The notes: a model not told the origin generated them from the letters alone. Positions 20,132-31,760 are shown, counted from the first letter of the stretch. The stretch is DNA of 64,000 nucleotides from Tenacibaculum sp. SG-28 (GCF_002954385.1 NZ_MQVY01000001.1:286892-350891), one strand, 5' to 3'. Numbers and translations are program-made.

Positions 20132-21752
20132 CTAGTACACTTTTTCTCCATTTATAAAGGTTGCGATAACTTTGGTATTTGGTATTGCATCACCAGGGAT
20201 TGTCATGAGATCCTTTTCTAAAAGTATAAAATCAGCAACCTTTCCAATTTCAATACTTCCTTTTTCCTCTTCTTCGAAATTAGCGTAGGCATTCCATATG
20301 GTCATTCCCTTTAATGTATTTTCTCTAGAAAGTGCATTGCCAGTCTGGAATCCTTCTTCTGGATATCCTTGTAAATCTTTTCGAATGGCAGCAGCGTAAA
20401 AAGTATGTAATGGACTTACTTTTTCGACAGGAAAATCTGTCCCTAAAGCTACTTTTCCATACTGTTGTAGTAACTTTTTGTACGCGTAAGCTCCCTTCAT
20501 TCGTTCTGCACCAACCCGATCTTCAGCAATACATATCCGATGTTGCATGGGTTGGTTGAATAGATGGTAATACATTTTTAAACATACTAAAGTCCTTTTG
20601 ATCTACAATTTGCGCATGCTCAATACGCCATCTTCTGTCCGTGGAGTTCTTCAATACATTTTCATAGGTTTTTAACATCACATAATTTGCCGAGTCTCCA
20701 ATTGCGTGCGTATTCATTTGGTATGGAGAGGCTGCGATTCTAGTTGCTAATTTCTGCAGGTTATCGTAAGAGTTTACCAAAGCTCCAAAATGTCCTTTTT
20801 TATCCGAGTAAGGATCTTTTAAAGTGGCTCCTCTAGATCCTAAAGCCCCATCGGCATATACCTTTACCGAGCGAACATGTAACCTATCGGTTTTTACGAT
20901 GCCTTTGTTGAGGTAATAGTTAAGATTCTTTTCTTTATTGGATATCATTGCGTAAATACGCATTTTTAATTGATTTTCTCTCTGTAAACTATCGATTAAC
21001 TCTATTACTTCTTTGTCAAGACCAGCATCGTCTACCGTAGTTAATCCAAGAGAAAAACAAATTTTTTGTGCATCCATTAAGGCCTGTATTTGTTCTGATT
21101 TGGATGGTTCTGGAATTTTTATAAAATCCATAGCATTATCAATTAAAACACCGGTCAACTTTCCGTTTTTTTGAATGAAATCACCACCTTCAACTTTCGA
21201 TGCTACTGTTATTCCTGCTAAGTCCATTGCTGCTTGATTAACTAGCATAGCGTGTCCGTCAACTCGAGTAATGGCTACCGGTGTTTTTGGAAAAGCTTTA
21301 TCTAGTTTTTCTTTGGTAGGGAACTCTTTTACTTCCCAATCATTTTGATCCCAACCCCGTCCGGTGATGTAGGATGTGTTTTTACTTTTTTGAAATGCAA
21401 CTAATTTTTCAAGTACATCGTTATAACTTGTTGTTCCTCTTAAATTTACTTTTTGCTGCTGTAATCCCAAACCGTAGAAGTGGCAATGACCATCGATAAA
21501 ACCTGGATAAATAGCATGTTTTTTTGCATCCACTATATTATTTGCATCGTATTTATTTAGGATGTCCTTTGAACCTCCAATATCTAAAAATTTGCCATCG
21601 CTAATAGCAAAACTTTCCGCTTTTTCAAAACTTTCGTTTACCGTATATACATTTGCATTAGTAACGATTAAATCTACTTGCTGCTTTGAGGAACAGCTTA
21701 GTAATACACTTACTAATAATGCTGCTAATACGTTATTTTTTAATGGTTTCAT
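20132..21752 (-). CDS. YtcJ-like amidohydrolase, lipoprotein, one frame break
   Basis: Metal-dependent amidohydrolase of the amidohydrolase_3/YtcJ group, about 540 residues. The start at 21752 gives a signal ending in lipobox VLLSC. Metal-binding HxH is in FIDGHCHFYGLG; further metal or active-site regions include TRVDGHAMLVNQ, YADGALGSRGA and NTHAIGDSAN. The frame breaks at 20526-20528. Restoring GG would give DMYWAEDRVG, which fits the family; removing one T would give DMYAEDRVG. The last part ends IGKVADFILLEKD, usual for these enzymes. The ATG overlaps the DoxX stop by four bases (ATGA), so translation is probably coupled. Confidence 0.87.
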
Positions 21753-22117
21753 ATAATTGATTTTTTGTATATGTAATATGGCCATGCAATGAAAATAAAT
21801 TGCACTATTATTCTGATATTTGCTGCTATTTTCGACCCAATAACAGGGGTGTCTTTTAAGGCATCCCAAATATGAATTGGTAGAAAAATTAACATTAATA
21901 GCACACAGCCAATTGCAGCATTTTTTTGGTGTCTTTTTATAAGTAGACCAAGGCCCAAAATAATTTCCAAAATACCACTCCCATAATTAACCATGTTTTC
22001 AGGGAAAATACTCGGTATAAAAGGACTGTATAGCTCAGGTTTGTAGAAGTGATTGATGCCTCCTAAAATCAGAAATGCTGCAAAAATATATTTTGCAATG
22101 TTTGGTGCGTGTTTCAT
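21749..22117 (-). CDS. DoxX-like small membrane protein
   Basis: 122-residue inner-membrane protein with four hydrophobic segments, matching the DoxX/MauE-like group. It includes FAAFLILGGINHFYKPELY and MVNYGSGILEIILGLGLLI. Its stop overlaps the ATG of the amidohydrolase by four bases, and the M28 peptidase ends 53 bases upstream, so the three may form one transcript. Members of the family are poorly characterised; some link to redox processes. Confidence 0.75.
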   Translation of the reverse strand: MKHAPNIAKYIFAAFLILGGINHFYKPELYSPFIPSIFPENMVNYGSGILEIILGLGLLIKRHQKNAAIGCVLLMLIFLPIHIWDALKDTPVIGSKIAANIRIIVQFIFIAWPYYIYKKSII

Positions 22118-22170
22118 TTTTTTGGTATCGTTAATAGCAGAGAAAGCTAGAAAGTTATGCCATCTCGTAC

Positions 22171-23610
22171 TTATAATTTAATAGATTCCGTTGTGTATAG
22201 ATATTTGTCCATAAGGTATACGATACTTGCCATAGAAGCACTACCTAGCTCTAATTCTCTTTTGTTTACTTTGTCAAAAGTATCAATTACGGTATGATGG
22301 TAGTCAAAGTAACGTTGCGAATCTGGTTTGTATCCAACTAAGGTAACATGGTCTTCTTTTAAAGGACTTATATCAGCGCCACCGCTTCCTTCATAAATGT
22401 CGTGAAGACCATATGGTGCAAGTAATTTTTTCCAACTTTGTAAAAGTTTCACGTTTTTTTCATTAGCGTCAATAGAGAATCCTCTTGGCGTATGCCCACC
22501 AGAATCCGATTCTAAAGCACTGATGTGAATTTCACCATTTTCTTTTGCTAATCGCTCGTACTCTTTTGCACCGCGTAAACCATTTTCCTCGTTCATAAAG
22601 AATACAATACGAATTGTGTTTTTAGGTTTGATGTTATTTTTCTTAAATAAATATGCCACCTCCAATGATTGCACCACGCCAGTACCGTCGTCATGCGCAC
22701 CATCGCCGAGGTCCCAAGAGTCTAAATGTCCGCCAACTACCATTATTTTATCTGGGTTTTCACTACCTTTTATTTCTCCAACTACATTAAAAGATGGTGC
22801 ATCAGGAAGGGTTTTGCAGTTTTGTTTAAAGTAAAATTCTAGATTTGGTTGTTTCTTTAGATGTTTGCTTAAATTTTCTGCAGCTCTTGAACTTATAGCT
22901 GCAGCTGGTATATATTGTTCTTTCGGCAAGTCACCATATCCCATTGATCCTGTGTGTGGGTAATCGTTTATTCCATTAGTCATCGATCTTACAATAACCC
23001 CAACAGCCCCATATTTCCCAACTGTTGCAGCGCCAGAAAATCGCTGTCCGACACAACCTCCATAAGCTTCTCCGGTGTTTATTAAGGTATTGTCGAAGGC
23101 CCCATTGTAAAAAACAATTTTACCTTTGGCCTTTGTACCAAGTGCTTCTGCTTCTTCTAAACTTTTCACCTCAATTACTTCTGCGCTAATTCCATCTCTT
23201 GGTGTTGCAACGGAGAATCCTAGTGCACAAATTGGAACTTGAATTTGGTTTCCATTAAAAGAGTAGTTGGCAACTTCTTTTGCACCACGAACCCAATGTG
23301 GGACCATAACCGGTTGCAACCAAACCGAATCTAAACCAACTTCTTGCATTATTTTTTCTCCCCAAATAACAGCTTGTTCTGCTTCTTTTGAGCCGGAAAG
23401 GCGTCCTCCGATGTTGGTGGTTAAATCTCGGAGCCATTCGTAAGACTTCCCTTCGGTTAAGGCAGTATTAAAAAGACCTTTAATGTTAGTAGAATCTAAT
23501 TTTTCTTCTTTTAAAGATAAATTGAATGCTTTTTTTTGGGTTTTATTTTCTTTTGAGCAGGACAGTAATGTTAGCACGCTTAGTAGCAGCGTTACATATA
23601 TTTTATTCAT
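22171..23610 (-). CDS. M28 family zinc aminopeptidase, lipoprotein
   Basis: 479-residue M28 peptidase with an N-terminal lipobox (LTLLSC), probably exposed in the periplasm or on the outer membrane. A protease-associated domain is inserted at about residues 130-250 (YGAVGVIVRSMT). The two-zinc site is clear: VVGGHLDSWDLGDGAHDDG (His, bridging Asp), FFMNEENGLRG (catalytic Glu and ligand Glu), ALESDSGG (Asp) and YHHTVIDTFD (His). All ligands are present and the frame is intact. Probably removes N-terminal residues from peptides in nutrient uptake. It begins the DoxX/amidohydrolase group. Confidence 0.92.
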   Translation of the reverse strand: MNKIYVTLLLSVLTLLSCSKENKTQKKAFNLSLKEEKLDSTNIKGLFNTALTEGKSYEWLRDLTTNIGGRLSGSKEAEQAVIWGEKIMQEVGLDSVWLQPVMVPHWVRGAKEVANYSFNGNQIQVPICALGFSVATPRDGISAEVIEVKSLEEAEALGTKAKGKIVFYNGAFDNTLINTGEAYGGCVGQRFSGAATVGKYGAVGVIVRSMTNGINDYPHTGSMGYGDLPKEQYIPAAAISSRAAENLSKHLKKQPNLEFYFKQNCKTLPDAPSFNVVGEIKGSENPDKIMVVGGHLDSWDLGDGAHDDGTGVVQSLEVAYLFKKNNIKPKNTIRIVFFMNEENGLRGAKEYERLAKENGEIHISALESDSGGHTPRGFSIDANEKNVKLLQSWKKLLAPYGLHDIYEGSGGADISPLKEDHVTLVGYKPDSQRYFDYHHTVIDTFDKVNKRELELGSASMASIVYLMDKYLYTTESIKL

Positions 23611-23830
23611 TAGTTTGAGGTTTTGTTTGCTGTAAAGCTACAAAATTCATTCAAAAATTACTATTTTGTTGTTTTATTTATAATAAATCTTTTGTTTTGT
23701 TGAGAATAAAACAATTGTTTTGTTTTTAATCTTGACAGAATTTCTTGCTATGGAACTAATTTTTTAAATCATTTGATTTTATCCCTGTTTTAATAGTACA
23801 TTGTAAACGCAAATTATAATTAGAGTTCTT

Positions 23831-24292
23831 ATGTATTTTTACTTGGGTAGCAGCCTCCTTGTCTGGAGACATACTTTTTGTCTTTTCCTATTGATAAGTG
23901 GTAATTCGCTAGCACAAAATATCAGTGCAAAAAAATGGAAGAATCGAATATTAATCGTGGAGACTTCTTCATTACAAAATGATAAATATATTGCACAATT
24001 AGAGGAATTTAATGGGCTAGCAAATGCATTTCAAGAGAGAAAACTGATTCTTTATTTAATGCATGATAATACATATACCTTGTTTACTTTTAACGAGGAT
24101 GTAAATTCGGAGCAATGGAGGGAGATAACCAATACAAAGGGCTTTATAGTAAGTCCAGAAACCTCCTTTAAAATAAGTCTTATAGGTTTAGATGGCGGCA
24201 TCAAACGAACGCAAAACAAGATCTTAACCAAAGAGGAGTTGTTTTTAGAAATAGATAGTATGCCCATGCGAATGCGGGAAAGACGATTTTAA
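23831..24292 (+). CDS. DUF4174 protein
   Basis: 153-residue protein with an N-terminal hydrophobic segment (about residues 10-28, ending NSLAQ), so probably exported. The body KKWKNRILIVETS, then LIGLDGGIKRTQ and an acidic MPMRMRERR end, match the DUF4174 family, which has a thioredoxin-like fold. The amidohydrolase gene follows after 13 bases on the same strand. Function unknown. Confidence 0.8.
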   Translation: MYFYLGSSLLVWRHTFCLFLLISGNSLAQNISAKKWKNRILIVETSSLQNDKYIAQLEEFNGLANAFQERKLILYLMHDNTYTLFTFNEDVNSEQWREITNTKGFIVSPETSFKISLIGLDGGIKRTQNKILTKEELFLEIDSMPMRMRERRF

Positions 24293-24305
24293 ATTTGTTG
24301 GAGTT

Positions 24306-26061
24306 ATGCGTAAAATTTTAAAATTCCTTCTTAGTCTAACTATCGTGGTATTCGTCCTGGTTTATTTTGTGCAAAAGGATTTTACAAAACCGGGTCCGGT
24401 TTTGTATACGAATGCAAATATCATTACCTTAAATGAAAAACAACCTTATGCCCAATCTATGTATGTAGTAGATGGTAAGATTCAAGACATTGGAGTAGTA
24501 AGTGCGTCTCGATCGAACCTTGCAAAAGAGACAACTATTGTCGATTTAAAAGGGAAGACTGTCTTACCTGGATTTATTGATCCGCACACACATTTTTCTA
24601 TCAGTATGTTTTTGGCTGAAATGCACGACCTATCCGGATTCCGATTCGATTCTAACGAACAAATATGGCATGCGTTTAAAAATATTGTTGCCAATACAAA
24701 ACCCGGAGATTGGATTATTTGTAAAGGGCTAGATCCGGTTTTAGTTTCTGATTTAGAGATTCCCTCAATAGAATATTTGGATGCAATAGCTCCAAATAAT
24801 CCGACGTTATTTTTTAGTCAAAGTTTACATAATTATTGGGCAAATTCTAAAGCTTTTGCTCTGGTTGGGATTAGTGATAGTACACCAAATCCGTCTACAC
24901 ATAGTTACTATGGAAGAGATACAGCAGGAAAACTTGATGGCAGCATTGTAGAACAAGAGGCAGTAAAGCCTTTTTTTGACATCTTAAAAGAAGAGGTGTT
25001 AACAACAAACCGTTTAAGTGATGCGGCTACTTTGGTAATGGAAGAATATGCCAAAAATGGTAATACAACCATAGTATCAACAGGAATTACGATTCAAGAT
25101 GCAAAACCACTTTTACTTTTTGAGCATCTTTCTAGAGAACATGTATCTTTTTTTGGCGGGGTATTAGAAAAATTAGGATTTCTTCCAAAGCGAAAACCAT
25201 ATCCAAGACATTTTATCTACATGCGACACGATATGGAACATTTGTTGCCAAAAATTTAACTGCCAATGATTTTTACAATGTTATTGGACTGAAGCATTGG
25301 TATGATGGTTCACCCTACATCGGATCTATGTATCTAAAGCAGCCTTATCAGGATTCAAAATTAACCAACGCTGTTTTACACATACCAAAAAAACATAGAG
25401 GAGAGGCTTTATTAGAGGCCGATGTGTTAAAAGATTTTATTAGAAAACACCATAAAAACGGTTGGCAGATAGCGATACATACCCAAGGAGATGCTGCTAT
25501 TAGCGAGGTCGTTAGTGTTTTTGAAGAGCTGAACAATGAATTGGATTTTAGTACTTCTAGACACCGCTTGGAACATTGTTTACTTTTACCCAAAAAAGAT
25601 TTATTGCGAATGCAAAAACTGCAGCTTACCCCTAGTTTTCACATTAATCATTTGTATTATTATGGAGATGCATTAAAAACTGAAATATTAGGTGAGGAGC
25701 GCGTTGAAAAAATGTTACCGGTGCAATCTGCTTTGTCGATGGGGATTAAAATGTCACTTCACGCCGACCAACCAATGTTTCAAAGTAAACCATTCCGGTT
25801 AATCCAAACTGCTGTAGAACGAAAAACGATAACCGGTGATACGATTGCAAAACATGAACAAATATCTGTGATGAATGGTTTAAAAGCGATGACAATTGAT
25901 GCCGCGTGGCAAATTCATATGGAAGATAAAATAGGTTCCCTTGAAATAGGAAAATATGCCGATTTCATTGTGTAAATAAAAATCCGCTAGAGATACCGGT
26001 CGCTGAGCTACACGCCATAAAATGTTTACAAACCTATGTAAATGGTGCTATAGTAAAGTAA
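24306..26061 (+). CDS. second YtcJ-like amidohydrolase, two frame breaks
   Basis: About 585 residues after two one-base losses are restored. The N-terminus is a membrane anchor (LKFLLSLTIVVFVLVYFVQ), unlike the lipoprotein anchor of its cousin at 20-21.7 kb. The metal site HTHF is in VLPGFIDPHTHFSIS, and IAIHTQGDAAISE carries a further His. The first break lies at about 25215-25245. After correction VAKNLTANDFYNVIGLKHWY links to YLKQPYQDSKLTN. The second break is at 25970-25973, where one more G yields ADFIVVNKNPLEIPVAELHA and a stop at 26059-26061. Probably an exported-side hydrolase of amides or ureas; substrate unknown. Confidence 0.86.
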
Positions 26062-26140
26062 TGTTTTTGTTGTAATAATTTACTCTTAAATTAGCACTCC
26101 AAGGATTTCAGTTTTTTTCTTATACTACTCTGCTATTGGT

Positions 26141-27922
26141 TTAAAAAAGGCTGTCGAATTTCCAAGTAACCCCACCAAACACTTGAAATCCTTGTACGTT
26201 AAAATTAGTAAAACGTTGGTATTCTTGGTTTAACATATTCTTTAGGTTTAGATACACTGAAAAATCGTCTGAAAAGTTATATCCTCCGTGCATGTTTACA
26301 TCGATATAACTGTCTAAATCTACAGCAGTAAATGGTGATGGAGCATTGGTTGCATAAGCAACTCCTTTTCTTTTTCCGACGAAAAATACGTTCGCACCAG
26401 CATACCATTTTTTCATTTTATACTCTCCAAATAATTCTCCTTTCATTGTAGGAGCGTTCCAAGGGTGTTGTAGGTTGTTTAAGGTATAGCTATGATAGGT
26501 AAACGTTGCACCTAAAGTAGAATTTTTAAAACCTTCATAGCTTATCTCTCCAAAAATAGTGGTACGTTTTATATCGTCATAAATAACTCGAAATGAATTT
26601 CCAAACTCAAAACCATTCAAAATAAATCCATTATCACCAGTTGCTTTGCTTCCGTCTGTTTTGGAGTAATTAAGGGTGTAAAATGGATTGTCTTCAATGC
26701 TGGAGAAACTTCCTTTGAAGTGGTAGCTAAACTGTTTGTGGAGCATTCCTTGAACACCGCCAAAAAATTGATACATTTCATTGGTTTGGGTGATGTTAAG
26801 TGTTGGTGAAACAAATGGATTTTCATCCGTAAACTCTTTAAAGTTATTCGTTGTTAGGTCTCCTCCCGCACCAATGTATATCTTGGCGAAGTCTTTTATT
26901 ATGGGATAGGATATTTCTACATCTGGATACAGTAGAAAATTATTGATGTCATTTTCTAAGTCTATGGAGAAATACGCTTTACCACCTAATTTTACGTATA
27001 AATCGGATGCTATAAAAGCATAACTAGGTTGCACTCCTAAGGTAAAAAAGGAATATGGGAATTTCTTTTGATCTTCGTAGGAGGTAGCAAAACTTCCACC
27101 TAAAAAGTTAATAGAAGAGGAAACTGAAAGTGCATTTAAATCGTTGTGAATTAGATCTAATGGAAGGCTGAAATCTGCGTCCAAATCGAAATTGAATTCA
27201 CTACTACCTAAACCATCTGTTAAAAAATACGCCGATGTGTTCGCGGTAGAAATATAGGAATCGTCAAAGTCTATGGCACCGTATACCTTGTAAAAACCGT
27301 AAGTTATACCTTCTTCAATAGCCTCAATTACATTATCATTAAATGTGATTTGTGATGGTAAACCATACCAATTGTATCCATCCCTTTCTAAATTTATCCC
27401 TGCTTCCCAAGTAAAATAGCGTTCCGTTTTTTTATGGCTCATATCGATATCCATATTGTAGTATGTGCTATTTAGTTCGGTATTGGCTACCGGATCCATG
27501 GATAAATTAAAATTCGCATAAATTCCCAATTCACTATCACGACTTGTACTCTGTCTAAAGTACCCTTGAAGTGCGGGTGCAATGTTGTTACCAAAACCCA
27601 AGGAAAGAAAATTATCGTACAAACGTTCTCGTTCTCCTAGGTCTATTTTTTTTAGCGTACCGCTTTTTGGGACAAAAGTAGAGGCCACCGGAATGGATCT
27701 AATGGTGTAGGATAATTTTTTCTTTTCGGTTTCTTTGTTTGAGGAAACCATAGGTTTTTGCTTAATTTTAAATGCATCAGTAATTTTAGGGACATAAGAT
27801 GTAACCACGTTTATTACTTCTGTTTTGATGGTATCGTTAGCTCGTTTTGTTTTTTCTTGTGCTTTGACATCAACGGCCAATAACAGCACAAATAACCACA
27901 CATAATTTTTCATTAATTTCAA
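26141..27922 (-). CDS. outer-membrane beta-barrel protein (TonB receptor-like barrel)
   Basis: 593 residues with a signal peptide ending DVKAQ. After a short region with VTSYVPKITDAFKIKQKP, most of the protein is alternating aromatic/polar strands with many Tyr, Phe and Asn, characteristic of a large barrel. It ends VQGFQVFGGVTWKFDSLF, with a C-terminal Phe typical of outer-membrane insertion. Annotation pipelines tend to call this a TonB-dependent receptor, but I see no plug domain. It starts 5 bases after the TPR gene's stop, so the pair is co-expressed. Confidence 0.75.
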   Translation of the reverse strand: MKLMKNYVWLFVLLLAVDVKAQEKTKRANDTIKTEVINVVTSYVPKITDAFKIKQKPMVSSNKETEKKKLSYTIRSIPVASTFVPKSGTLKKIDLGERERLYDNFLSLGFGNNIAPALQGYFRQSTSRDSELGIYANFNLSMDPVANTELNSTYYNMDIDMSHKKTERYFTWEAGINLERDGYNWYGLPSQITFNDNVIEAIEEGITYGFYKVYGAIDFDDSYISTANTSAYFLTDGLGSSEFNFDLDADFSLPLDLIHNDLNALSVSSSINFLGGSFATSYEDQKKFPYSFFTLGVQPSYAFIASDLYVKLGGKAYFSIDLENDINNFLLYPDVEISYPIIKDFAKIYIGAGGDLTTNNFKEFTDENPFVSPTLNITQTNEMYQFFGGVQGMLHKQFSYHFKGSFSSIEDNPFYTLNYSKTDGSKATGDNGFILNGFEFGNSFRVIYDDIKRTTIFGEISYEGFKNSTLGATFTYHSYTLNNLQHPWNAPTMKGELFGEYKMKKWYAGANVFFVGKRKGVAYATNAPSPFTAVDLDSYIDVNMHGGYNFSDDFSVYLNLKNMLNQEYQRFTNFNVQGFQVFGGVTWKFDSLF

Positions 27923-27927
27923 AGTGT

Positions 27928-30900
27928 TTAACTTTTGTTAGTTACCGATTCGTTGGTTTTTGCTTCTTTATTTTTTATGGTATTCAATTCGTTCTTAGCT
28001 GCCTCTACAAGGTCTTTGTATTGGCTAAAGTTTTTGATTACATTGTCTAAAATATAGGTCGCCTGGTACGCGTCTTTTAACGCATAGTAATTTTTAGCCA
28101 TAATAATATAGCTCTTTACGCCCCAATAGGTATAGCTGGAATAGTTGGCAATTAAATTTTCAATAGCTTTATTAGAGGATTCATATTCTTTCTGTTCGTG
28201 CAAGAACAAGCTATTGTAATACAGGCACTCTGCCTTGACAGCACCGGTTGCCTTGTTACTAGTATCCTCAAAATATGCTGCTGCATTTTCATAATCATTT
28301 GTTTTGAAATACGATCTTGCTAGGATAAGTTTTGCATCTTCCGCGATAACATTTTCTATCTTTCCTGTACTTAAAATCTTATCCCCGTAGACTATAGCTT
28401 TTTCATAATTTTCATTTAAGTAGTATCCTTTCATTAAATTACTTTGGGCGAATATGCGGTTTTGAGGATAATTTGCGTCCTGTTCGAGTTGCTGCAGTAC
28501 CGCAATTGCCTCTTTCCATTTTTCTTTGTCAAGGTATATTTTGGATAGGTTTACTAGGGCTTCTTCGGTATATTCACTTTTTTGTTGTAGGGTAACATAT
28601 TGGTAGTATGGAACAGCACTAGATAGATTTTCTACTTTTTTTAAGGATTGCGCTAGGAAAAAGTTTGCTTTGAGCGAATGAATTCCTGCTGGGAATCGCG
28701 ATAAATAATTTTCAAATCCTTTTATGGCTGCGTTTGTGTCATTTTCTAAAAACTTATTTTCTGCTGCTTGATAGGTTGCATTATCTAACTCTGCATTGGT
28801 AACATTGATAAATTTTATGTTTTTTGCCCAAACAGCATATTCTTCTACTTTTCCAAGATCTATATATACATTTTTTAGGTTGGTTACAGCTTGTTTTGCC
28901 TCACTTGAATTAGGGTATTCCTTTACTACTGATTTGTATTTTTCTATGGCTTTTTGATTATCGTTAGCCGTATAGTACAATAACCCTTGACGCAATAAAA
29001 CACTTGGGATATAATTGCTGTTTGGGTGTTTTAATAAAATTTTGTCGTAGGTTTTTAACGCCTCTTTTACCTGCTTTTGGGTTGTGTAAGTGTTTCCAAT
29101 TTGAAATAAAGCATCGTCTACCAATTGGGAGTTTTGAAAAGTACTAACAAGTGTTTCAAGATTTGTTATTTTGGAACTATTGTCTCCTAAAAACCCCTTA
29201 CTCATAGCAATTTGATATTGTGCGTAATCTGCACCAATTCCACCATCGTCGATTACTTTTGTATAGGCTTTAACTGCTTTTTCGTATTGTCTTTCGGCAT
29301 AATACGAATCGCCTAATCTATTCGCAGTATCGTCTTTTAAATCTGAATTTTCAATATCACTTTTCAGGAAGCTTTCAAAGTACACTGCAGCATCTCTGTA
29401 ATTTTGTAGTTTAAAATGAGCATATCCTATGTTATAATTTATTTGTTGGAATTCTTTATTACTAGGGTTTTTAACCAAAAAAAATCTTTCCAACGCAGCT
29501 TCATAATCCCCTAACAAATAGTGTGTTTCTCCTAACCAATAATTAGCGGTGTCAGCCACCGCTATATTTGACGAACCGGAAGCGGTTTTGAAATAGGCTT
29601 GTGCTTCTTTAATTTTTTGTTCGTTAAATAGCTGTATTCCTCTATACATTGAAATTTCCTGAATAATCACTTTCGTGTTTTGTTGTGCAGGGTTGTTTTT
29701 AAGATAGGCAAGTGCCCCTTGGTAGTCTTGTTGGTTTACATAAGAGGATATTAGTAGATTTTGTATTTCGTTATGTTCCGTAGCTAAAGGATATTTTGTG
29801 AGGTAAGTCTTTAAAACTTCCGGTACACTTTGGTAAGGATTTCCTTGTTCATAGCTTAATTTTGCATAATTTAGCCAAGCACTCTCTGTAATCTTGGAGT
29901 CAAAATCCATTTCACTTGCGTTTTTAAATGCATTTAAAGCTTCTCCCTTTTTATCGAGTTCTAAATAGCATTCTCCAAGATGATAATAGGCATTTTGAGC
30001 TACTTTATTAGTCCCTTCAATAATTTTATTGAAGTTGGTTATTGCATTGTCATATTCCTTTTTTTTGTAATACGCGTAACCAAGGTAGTAATAGTCGGTA
30101 TTGTTCCATTTACCATTAGTTCCTTTGTAGGCTCTTAAATACGGAATTGCTTTTTCGTATTTTCCTAAATTAAAGTAACTCTCTCCAATAATTTTAGCTA
30201 TTTGAGAAGCTTCATTTTCTTTTTTGGTGGTCTCTAAAAGTTTCTCCCCAATTTCAATAGACTTGTCAAATCGTCCTGCTTTAAAGCTAATATCTAGGAT
30301 GTAGTAGTTTGCCTTGGTTTGGTAAGTTGCATCGTCTGCTAGTTGGCTCAGGTTGTCTTCTGCTTCTCCAAAATTCTCTTGTTTGTATGAAATATAACCA
30401 TAGTAATATCGTGCGTCGTTTCCATAGATAGGGTTACCTAATAAAACCTTAAACCTAGCTTTCGCATCTTTGAGATAATTGGAGACCAGTAAAGCATACC
30501 CCATTTTATAGTTAAATTCATCTTTTTCCTCTTGCGATAAAAAATCTTCATTTACTTTTTGGTACCATTTTAATGCATGGGATGCTTTTCTATTGGCAAA
30601 ATAATAATCTGCCACAGTTAAGTATGCCTTTTCTTTTTTATTGTGATATGGATGTTTTTCTACAAACTGTTCTACTTTTTTATTTGCATCTATTTGATTT
30701 AATTTAACAGCGCAGATAGCATCGTAATACAACGCATCTCCGCGTAAGTTTTGGGATTTATTTTTACTATTTATAACTTTTTCAAATAACCGTTGGGCAG
30801 CGGCATAAGATTTATTTTCAAATAAGGTATACGCTTCATTATAATCTCTATCGTCAGCGATGTCATATGCTGTTTTTGGCCAAAATTTGGGGTATAAAAC

Positions 30901-30949
30901 CCATTAAAAGTAATAATATAATGCCCCTTAGGTAAAAATTAATTCCCAT
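27928..30949 (-). CDS. large exported TPR protein, one frame break
   Basis: About 1006 residues once one base is removed from the run of five at 30873-30877. The ATG at 30949 then gives a signal peptide (MGINFYLRGIILLLLMGFIP, then QILAK) joined to TAYDIADDRDYNEAYTLFEN. The rest is more than 20 TPR-like helical repeats (for example YYLGYAYYKKKEYDNAITNF and YHLGECYLELDKKGEALNAF), ending in a Lys/Asn-rich tail. Probably a periplasmic scaffold. It is directly upstream of, and probably co-transcribed with, the outer-membrane barrel gene. Role unknown. Confidence 0.85.
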
Positions 30950-31050
30950 ATTCTTTTTATATCTAGAAACTATAACGTTAATTTTGTTATTTTGTTGGAG
31001 AGTTAAAAGTCAAAAGTAACAAATGTTATAAAATAACCTACGAAAAACTT

Positions 31051-31058
31051 TAGTTTTG
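31051..31058 (+). promoter_or_regulatory. -7 box upstream of ftsE
   Basis: Exact TAnnTTTG match (tagttttg) 17 bases before the ftsE ATG. No -33 TTG at standard spacing. Confidence 0.4.
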
Positions 31059-31075
31059 TAAAAATCATCCTTTAT

Positions 31076-31759
31076 ATGAGTACACCTGTCTTACATCTTG
31101 AAAATGCCGATATATACCAAAAAGACAATTTGGTTCTTTCAAAAGTTAATTTCACACTGCAAAAAGGAGATTTCTTTTATCTGATAGGAAAAACAGGTAG
31201 TGGAAAGAGTAGTTTACTAAAAACGCTATATGGTGATTTGCGATTGCAACGAGGATTAGGAAGTGTTGTTGGGTTTGACTTGAAAAAAATGAAGGAAAAA
31301 GACATCCCTTTTTTACGACGTAAATTAGGAATTGTTTTTCAGGATTTTAAGTTGCTAAACGATAGAAATGTATTTGAGAACTTAGAGTTTGTTTTGAAAG
31401 CGACTGGTTGGAAAAATAAAGTCGAAATGAAGGAAAAAATCCACGAAGTGCTAGATAAGGTCGGTATGAAAGAAAAATACTACAAAAAAACCTTCGAGCT
31501 TTCTGGTGGAGAGCAACAGCGTGTCGCAATTGCACGGGCGCTTTTGAACGATCCTGAGTTGATTTTAGCAGACGAGCCAACAGGTAATTTAGATCCTAAA
31601 ACTTCTTTGGAGGTAATGGAACTCTTAAATGCAATTCACCAAAGTGGTAAGACTATATTGATGGCAACCCACGATTACCAATTGATTGTTAAATTTAAGC
31701 AGCATACGGTAAAATGTGAGGGAGGAGAGTTGTTTGAGGTAGTGCAACAATCTGTTTAA
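31076..31759 (+). CDS. ftsE: ABC transporter ATPase, FtsE-like
   Basis: 227-residue ATPase of the FtsE/LolD group. Walker A is [15 protein letters not shown], the Q-loop region is [18 protein letters not shown], the signature is [18 protein letters not shown], Walker B is [12 protein letters not shown], and the H-loop is MATHDYQLI. FtsEX regulates cell-wall hydrolases at division. No ftsX is adjacent, so the membrane partner must be elsewhere. The glycosyltransferase starts 1 base after the stop, so the two are one transcript. FtsE is favoured over a lipoprotein-export ATPase by the [14 protein letters not shown] region. Confidence 0.85.
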   Translation: MSTPVLHLENADIYQKDNLVLSKVNFTLQKGDFFYLIGKTGSGKSSLLKTLYGDLRLQRGLGSVVGFDLKKMKEKDIPFLRRKLGIVFQDFKLLNDRNVFENLEFVLKATGWKNKVEMKEKIHEVLDKVGMKEKYYKKTFELSGGEQQRVAIARALLNDPELILADEPTGNLDPKTSLEVMELLNAIHQSGKTILMATHDYQLIVKFKQHTVKCEGGELFEVVQQSV

Positions 31760-31760
31760 T

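Noticed and set aside
20132..20575. Separate small amidohydrolase-like gene
   Set aside because: It is the C-terminal part of the larger amidohydrolase, broken by an indel at 20526-20528.
27928..30949. Repeated helical segments as a possible CRISPR or DNA repeat
   Set aside because: The repeats are at protein level (TPR) with diverged DNA, and there are no regular spacers.
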